Origin: JAICXG01 sp036825615
GTDB taxonomy: Bacteria > Verrucomicrobiota > Verrucomicrobiia > Chthoniobacterales > UBA10450
Direction of reading: 5' to 3'
DNA: 64,000 nucleotides
Assembly (NCBI GenBank): GCA_036825615.1
Contig: DAISXY010000007.1
Span: forward strand, 124,001 to 188,000
Shown: positions 61,394 through 64,000 of the stretch, piece after piece
Position numbering within the stretch: the stretch's first letter is position 1
Layout: each line of letters starts with the position of its first letter
Notes under the pieces: generated by a model
The model's database searches: none
Told to the model about the DNA's origin: nothing
The model's input: the letters and a program-made list of their open reading frames with translations, nothing else
Program-made: the position numbers and the translations under genes

Positions 61394-62289
61394 ATCGCCG
61401 AATAAAGGCGGTTCATTGCCTTGCGCACCGAGGCGCGCAGGGCGAAAAGACCGGATTCCAAACTGCCGTGGGTGCGCGCGCGGGCTGCCTTTAGCTCGGC
61501 GGCGATTCGGCTTACTGCCTCTTCCTGCTCCGCGACCGCGGCGGCAAAGAGCTTCGCTCCATGCTCATAGAGGGCGAGATCAAACCGGTTCCGCTCCGCG
61601 ATTAAATCGAGCGTCGCTTGCGGCAGATCCGCCTTCTTTGGGCGGGCACGAGTGACATTAAAGCTGGAATAGGATTTCAGCTGCCAGCCAAAGCGCAGCT
61701 TCATTAACGCGAGACTTTCTTCAAACCGCTCAGACAGTCCAACGACACTGAAGTAACGGTTCAAATGGTCAATCGCCCGCGCCAAAATCTCCTCGTTGCA
61801 AGGAGTATGATAAGGAGACTTCGCGATGACTTTGCATTGAACATTGTCGCGGGTCGAGCGCTCGACGAATTGTTCGATCGTCCATTTTTCGCGCCGCAGC
61901 TTCCAGTAACTCGGATGCAACCAATAGCCTCGCATGTAATAGAAGGCCGAAAGGACGCGGTCGACCGGATTGCGCAGCACGGTGATGTAAGTGGCAGGCT
62001 GAGGCAGAACCTCATGCAAACCGAAATACATATGGCCCTTGAACATCCGGATCTTGCGCAAACGCTGCTTTGAGAGCTTGCGCAGGTGGGCGGCCGACCA
62101 TTCAAACAGAACCGGGTCGACCGAATACATCTCGGTCAGCGGGTATTCCCATTCGATTAGCCGATTGAGAGTCGTGCCGGCAGTTTTCGGGAGGTGAAGA
62201 AAGATGATCGCTTCCTCGGATCGTTTCGAGCCCGTGAGCGGTGGGGTCGAGCCTTCAGGCTTTTGCATTTCTTCGGTCGTAAGATTCAT
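61390..62289 (-). CDS. Sulfotransferase family protein 1
   Basis: 299 residues. AIIFLHLPKTAGTTLNRLIE is the 5'-phosphosulfate loop for PAPS and TVLRNPVDRVLSAFYYMRGY the 3'-phosphate site, as in heparan-type Sulfotransfer_2 enzymes. The C-terminal 60 residues are coiled coil. There is no clear signal peptide; PAPS makes it cytoplasmic. It overlaps the next gene by 4 bases (ATGA), as part of a three-gene minus-strand operon, and ends 4 bases into the GT-C gene end. Confidence 0.85.
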   Translation of the reverse strand: MNLTTEEMQKPEGSTPPLTGSKRSEEAIIFLHLPKTAGTTLNRLIEWEYPLTEMYSVDPVLFEWSAAHLRKLSKQRLRKIRMFKGHMYFGLHEVLPQPATYITVLRNPVDRVLSAFYYMRGYWLHPSYWKLRREKWTIEQFVERSTRDNVQCKVIAKSPYHTPCNEEILARAIDHLNRYFSVVGLSERFEESLALMKLRFGWQLKSYSSFNVTRARPKKADLPQATLDLIAERNRFDLALYEHGAKLFAAAVAEQEEAVSRIAAELKAARARTHGSLESGLFALRASVRKAMNRLYSAI

Positions 62290-63386
62290 CTCCCGGCGCG
62301 ATATTTACCCTCGGCAATGAGCTTCTTCTTGTAACCCTCATAGCCGAGTTGTTTTGCTTCCCGCCAGGCCTCTGCGGCATGGCGCGCGATAGCTGGATCA
62401 AAGCCATCCCCGTGCCAAAGTTCCCAATATTCCGCCTCGGCGTGGACAAGGTTCAGGGCGGCCATCTCCGCCGAACCCATTCGTCCGTCAGGGCCATCGA
62501 GGCCGGCCAGGCTTTGAAAGCCGTGGTGCGCCCGGTCGCGATATCTCAGGACCAGATCGTAGGTCTTGCCGCCGGTGTCTTCCCGCCGGCCGGTTAGAGC
62601 ACAGGTTTGGATCGAGAAGCGATTCGGGTAATGAGCCAGGCCGTAATCAACGATCTGTTCGCAAAACGAGATCGGCAGATCGAGCACTTTCGAGATATGG
62701 AGCGATATCTCCTGGGTTGGAAAAGCCTTTGCCCACTCGTCGGTAAACTTCTTGTAAACCCCCAGGAGCTGACTCTGGTAATCGCCCAGGGCGTGCCAGC
62801 GCGCGAGATCGGCGGGACTCTTGGGTAAATGCATCTCCGCGCTCAGGAAATTGGCGCAGGTGAGAACAACGCTAACACACAATGGGTCCTTCGCGTAGCG
62901 CTCACCCAGCCTTCCGATTATGTTCGAGAAATCGCGCTCGTAAATCGGGTCCCATGGAACGGGGACCCTGATCGCAGCGCCAAAGTTAGCCCGGTGTGGG
63001 TTAGCTACATGAGTCTCGAATGGTTGCGCGCCTTCGGCGTAGACGAAGGCCGGGGTGGATGCGCCGGCTTTGAGGCAAAGCTGATATTTCATGCCGGCGC
63101 GGCGCAGGATTGCTATCGCACGATCGAGCTTGCTGAAATCAGTCTTATCCGCCGCCGGTTGCACCTGATCCCATGGCACATGGAGACAGACTCCGCTCAA
63201 GTCGCGGCTGCGCTCGACGGCCGATTGAAACTGATTCAATCCAGAGTCATCGGTCGGCAACTTCTGCATGACCCACAATCCAGTTCTCAAAGCTGGGCCG
63301 CTCGCGAGCAAAGAACCCGGTGTGAGTAGGGCCGCGAGCGCCAGAGAAGCGCACCATAAAAATGCCAGGCGCCGATTCTTCCTCAT
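62286..63386 (-). CDS. Secreted glycoside hydrolase-like TIM-barrel protein
   Basis: 366 residues with a signal peptide (FLWCASLALAALLTPGSLLA then SGPALRTG). The body starts LSGVCLHVPWDQVQPAADKT and has LDRAIAILRRAGMKYQLCLK, the pattern of beta-galactosidase (GH42)-type barrels. Catalytic residues cannot be assigned with confidence. It lies between two sulfotransferase genes, overlapping both by 4 bases, so it may trim or remodel the sulfated glycan. Confidence 0.65.
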   Translation of the reverse strand: MRKNRRLAFLWCASLALAALLTPGSLLASGPALRTGLWVMQKLPTDDSGLNQFQSAVERSRDLSGVCLHVPWDQVQPAADKTDFSKLDRAIAILRRAGMKYQLCLKAGASTPAFVYAEGAQPFETHVANPHRANFGAAIRVPVPWDPIYERDFSNIIGRLGERYAKDPLCVSVVLTCANFLSAEMHLPKSPADLARWHALGDYQSQLLGVYKKFTDEWAKAFPTQEISLHISKVLDLPISFCEQIVDYGLAHYPNRFSIQTCALTGRREDTGGKTYDLVLRYRDRAHHGFQSLAGLDGPDGRMGSAEMAALNLVHAEAEYWELWHGDGFDPAIARHAAEAWREAKQLGYEGYKKKLIAEGKYRAGR

Positions 63387-64000
63387 AAGGCCGATGAAAC
63401 CTTACTCACAAAAAAACGTCCGGCGCCGACGGTTGACTTATAAAAACCTTCGAGCCGGCCCGGCTTTTGAGTCGCACGTAATTGCGCAAGCCCAGCCGCT
63501 ATCTTTGGCTGATTCTCCTGCAAGCGCGCCTCGAGCAGGCTCTTGCCGAAGTCATAGAGTTCCAGATCAAACTGGTTGTGAGATCGTATGATCTCCACGT
63601 CTGCCGGATCCGGCGGCGGGCGGTTTTTCGTCACTTTGTGGTTCTCGTAGTACGGAATCTCCCAGCCGAAGGTCTCCGCCATAAGAACAAGGCTTTCTTC
63701 AAACTGTTCCGAGATTCCAACGACGCTAAAGGATTTCAGCAGGTTTTGCTTCGCGATTTCCAGTACCTCGCGGGTTCCGCCGCCATGGTCCTTGATCCCG
63801 GCGATGAGACTGCATTGCAAATTTTGCCGATGCGGCGTGAGACGAATGAACTCCTCGACATTGAGACGACCGCCCTTGACCTTGCGATGGAGCGGGTGCA
63901 AGGGCCGGCGCTGGATGAAGTAATAGGAAGAAAGCACCCGCGAGATTGGGTTACGCAGGATGGTGATGTAAGTGCCGCCCTGGGGCAGGACTTCATGCAA
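63383..64000 (-). CDS. Sulfotransferase family protein 2, 5' end beyond window
   Basis: The 205 visible codons lack the N-terminal PAPS loop, which must lie past the right edge; no real start is in the window. TYITILRNPISRVLSSYYF matches the 3'-phosphate site of protein 1, and FEESLVLMAETFGWEIPYYE aligns with FEESLALMKLRFGWQLKSYS there. The two are paralogues, not recent duplicates. It is the upstream gene of the three-gene operon. Confidence 0.85.
   Translation of the reverse strand: MHEVLPQGGTYITILRNPISRVLSSYYFIQRRPLHPLHRKVKGGRLNVEEFIRLTPHRQNLQCSLIAGIKDHGGGTREVLEIAKQNLLKSFSVVGISEQFEESLVLMAETFGWEIPYYENHKVTKNRPPPDPADVEIIRSHNQFDLELYDFGKSLLEARLQENQPKIAAGLAQLRATQKPGRLEGFYKSTVGAGRFFVSKVSSAL

Noticed and set aside
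1..64000. tRNA, rRNA, riboswitch or replication origin
   Set aside because: I saw no cloverleaf-like TPsiC arm sequence, no rRNA segment, no dnaA-box cluster and no known riboswitch core; short RNAs could still have been missed by eye.

Overview
The window is GC-rich (about 60 percent by eye), densely coded DNA with short gene overlaps and no rRNA, tRNA, prophage or CRISPR array that I can see. The mix of genes suggests a soil or freshwater bacterium of the Verrucomicrobiota, perhaps the Chthoniobacterales: an MEP-pathway dxs, a fused-alpha 2-oxoacid:ferredoxin oxidoreductase, an AcnA aconitase, a MotB-like coiled-coil protein beside an ExbB-like channel, and a large polysaccharide locus with sulfotransferases. 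That placement is inference only.

1-9.5 kb is an accessory and decaying region. It holds an XRE regulator with a PD-(D/E)XK plus P-loop ATPase gene (running off the left end), a broken Vsr-type endonuclease, nucleotidyltransferase/partner pairs (one intact, one ruined), small paired genes and several single-frame breaks. pyrE, a gamma-carbonic anhydrase (with a 5'-truncated second copy) and a VOC protein are also here, followed by about 1.1 kb of repeats and hairpins. 9.5-29.4 kb is core-like: cyclophilin, POT transporter, korAB, a possible energised envelope complex (zinc-ribbon beta-helix, MotB-like and ExbB-like proteins, with two coiled-coil membrane proteins across rlmI), an MFS exporter, a phosphoribosyltransferase, asnS, a response regulator, xseB-dxs and a secreted glycoside hydrolase-like protein.

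29.4-36 kb is a type I restriction-modification locus (hsdR-hsdS, hsdM) with a Panacea-type toxin-antitoxin pair inserted between hsdS and hsdM. 36-44.5 kb holds acnA, a peroxiredoxin, an L,D-transpeptidase, a BcsA-like glycosyltransferase and a hybrid histidine kinase.

44.4-64 kb is a surface-glycan locus: gmhA and an hddA-like kinase for heptose, two alkaline-phosphatase-superfamily enzymes, several glycosyltransferases, an acyltransferase, a HlyD/TolC pair, a Wzx-like flippase, a TPR membrane protein, a GT-C enzyme fused to two jelly-roll-like modules, and an oppositely oriented sulfotransferase/glycosidase/sulfotransferase operon. Together these point to a heptose-containing, probably sulfated exopolysaccharide.

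The most unusual signal is a short word, GCCTAACG / CGTTAGGC. By hand I found 21 exact copies (29 of the 7-base core), nearly all between 14.7 and 44.1 kb, in both orientations, in several reading frames and across stop codons. It is absent from the accessory left end and almost absent from the glycan locus.
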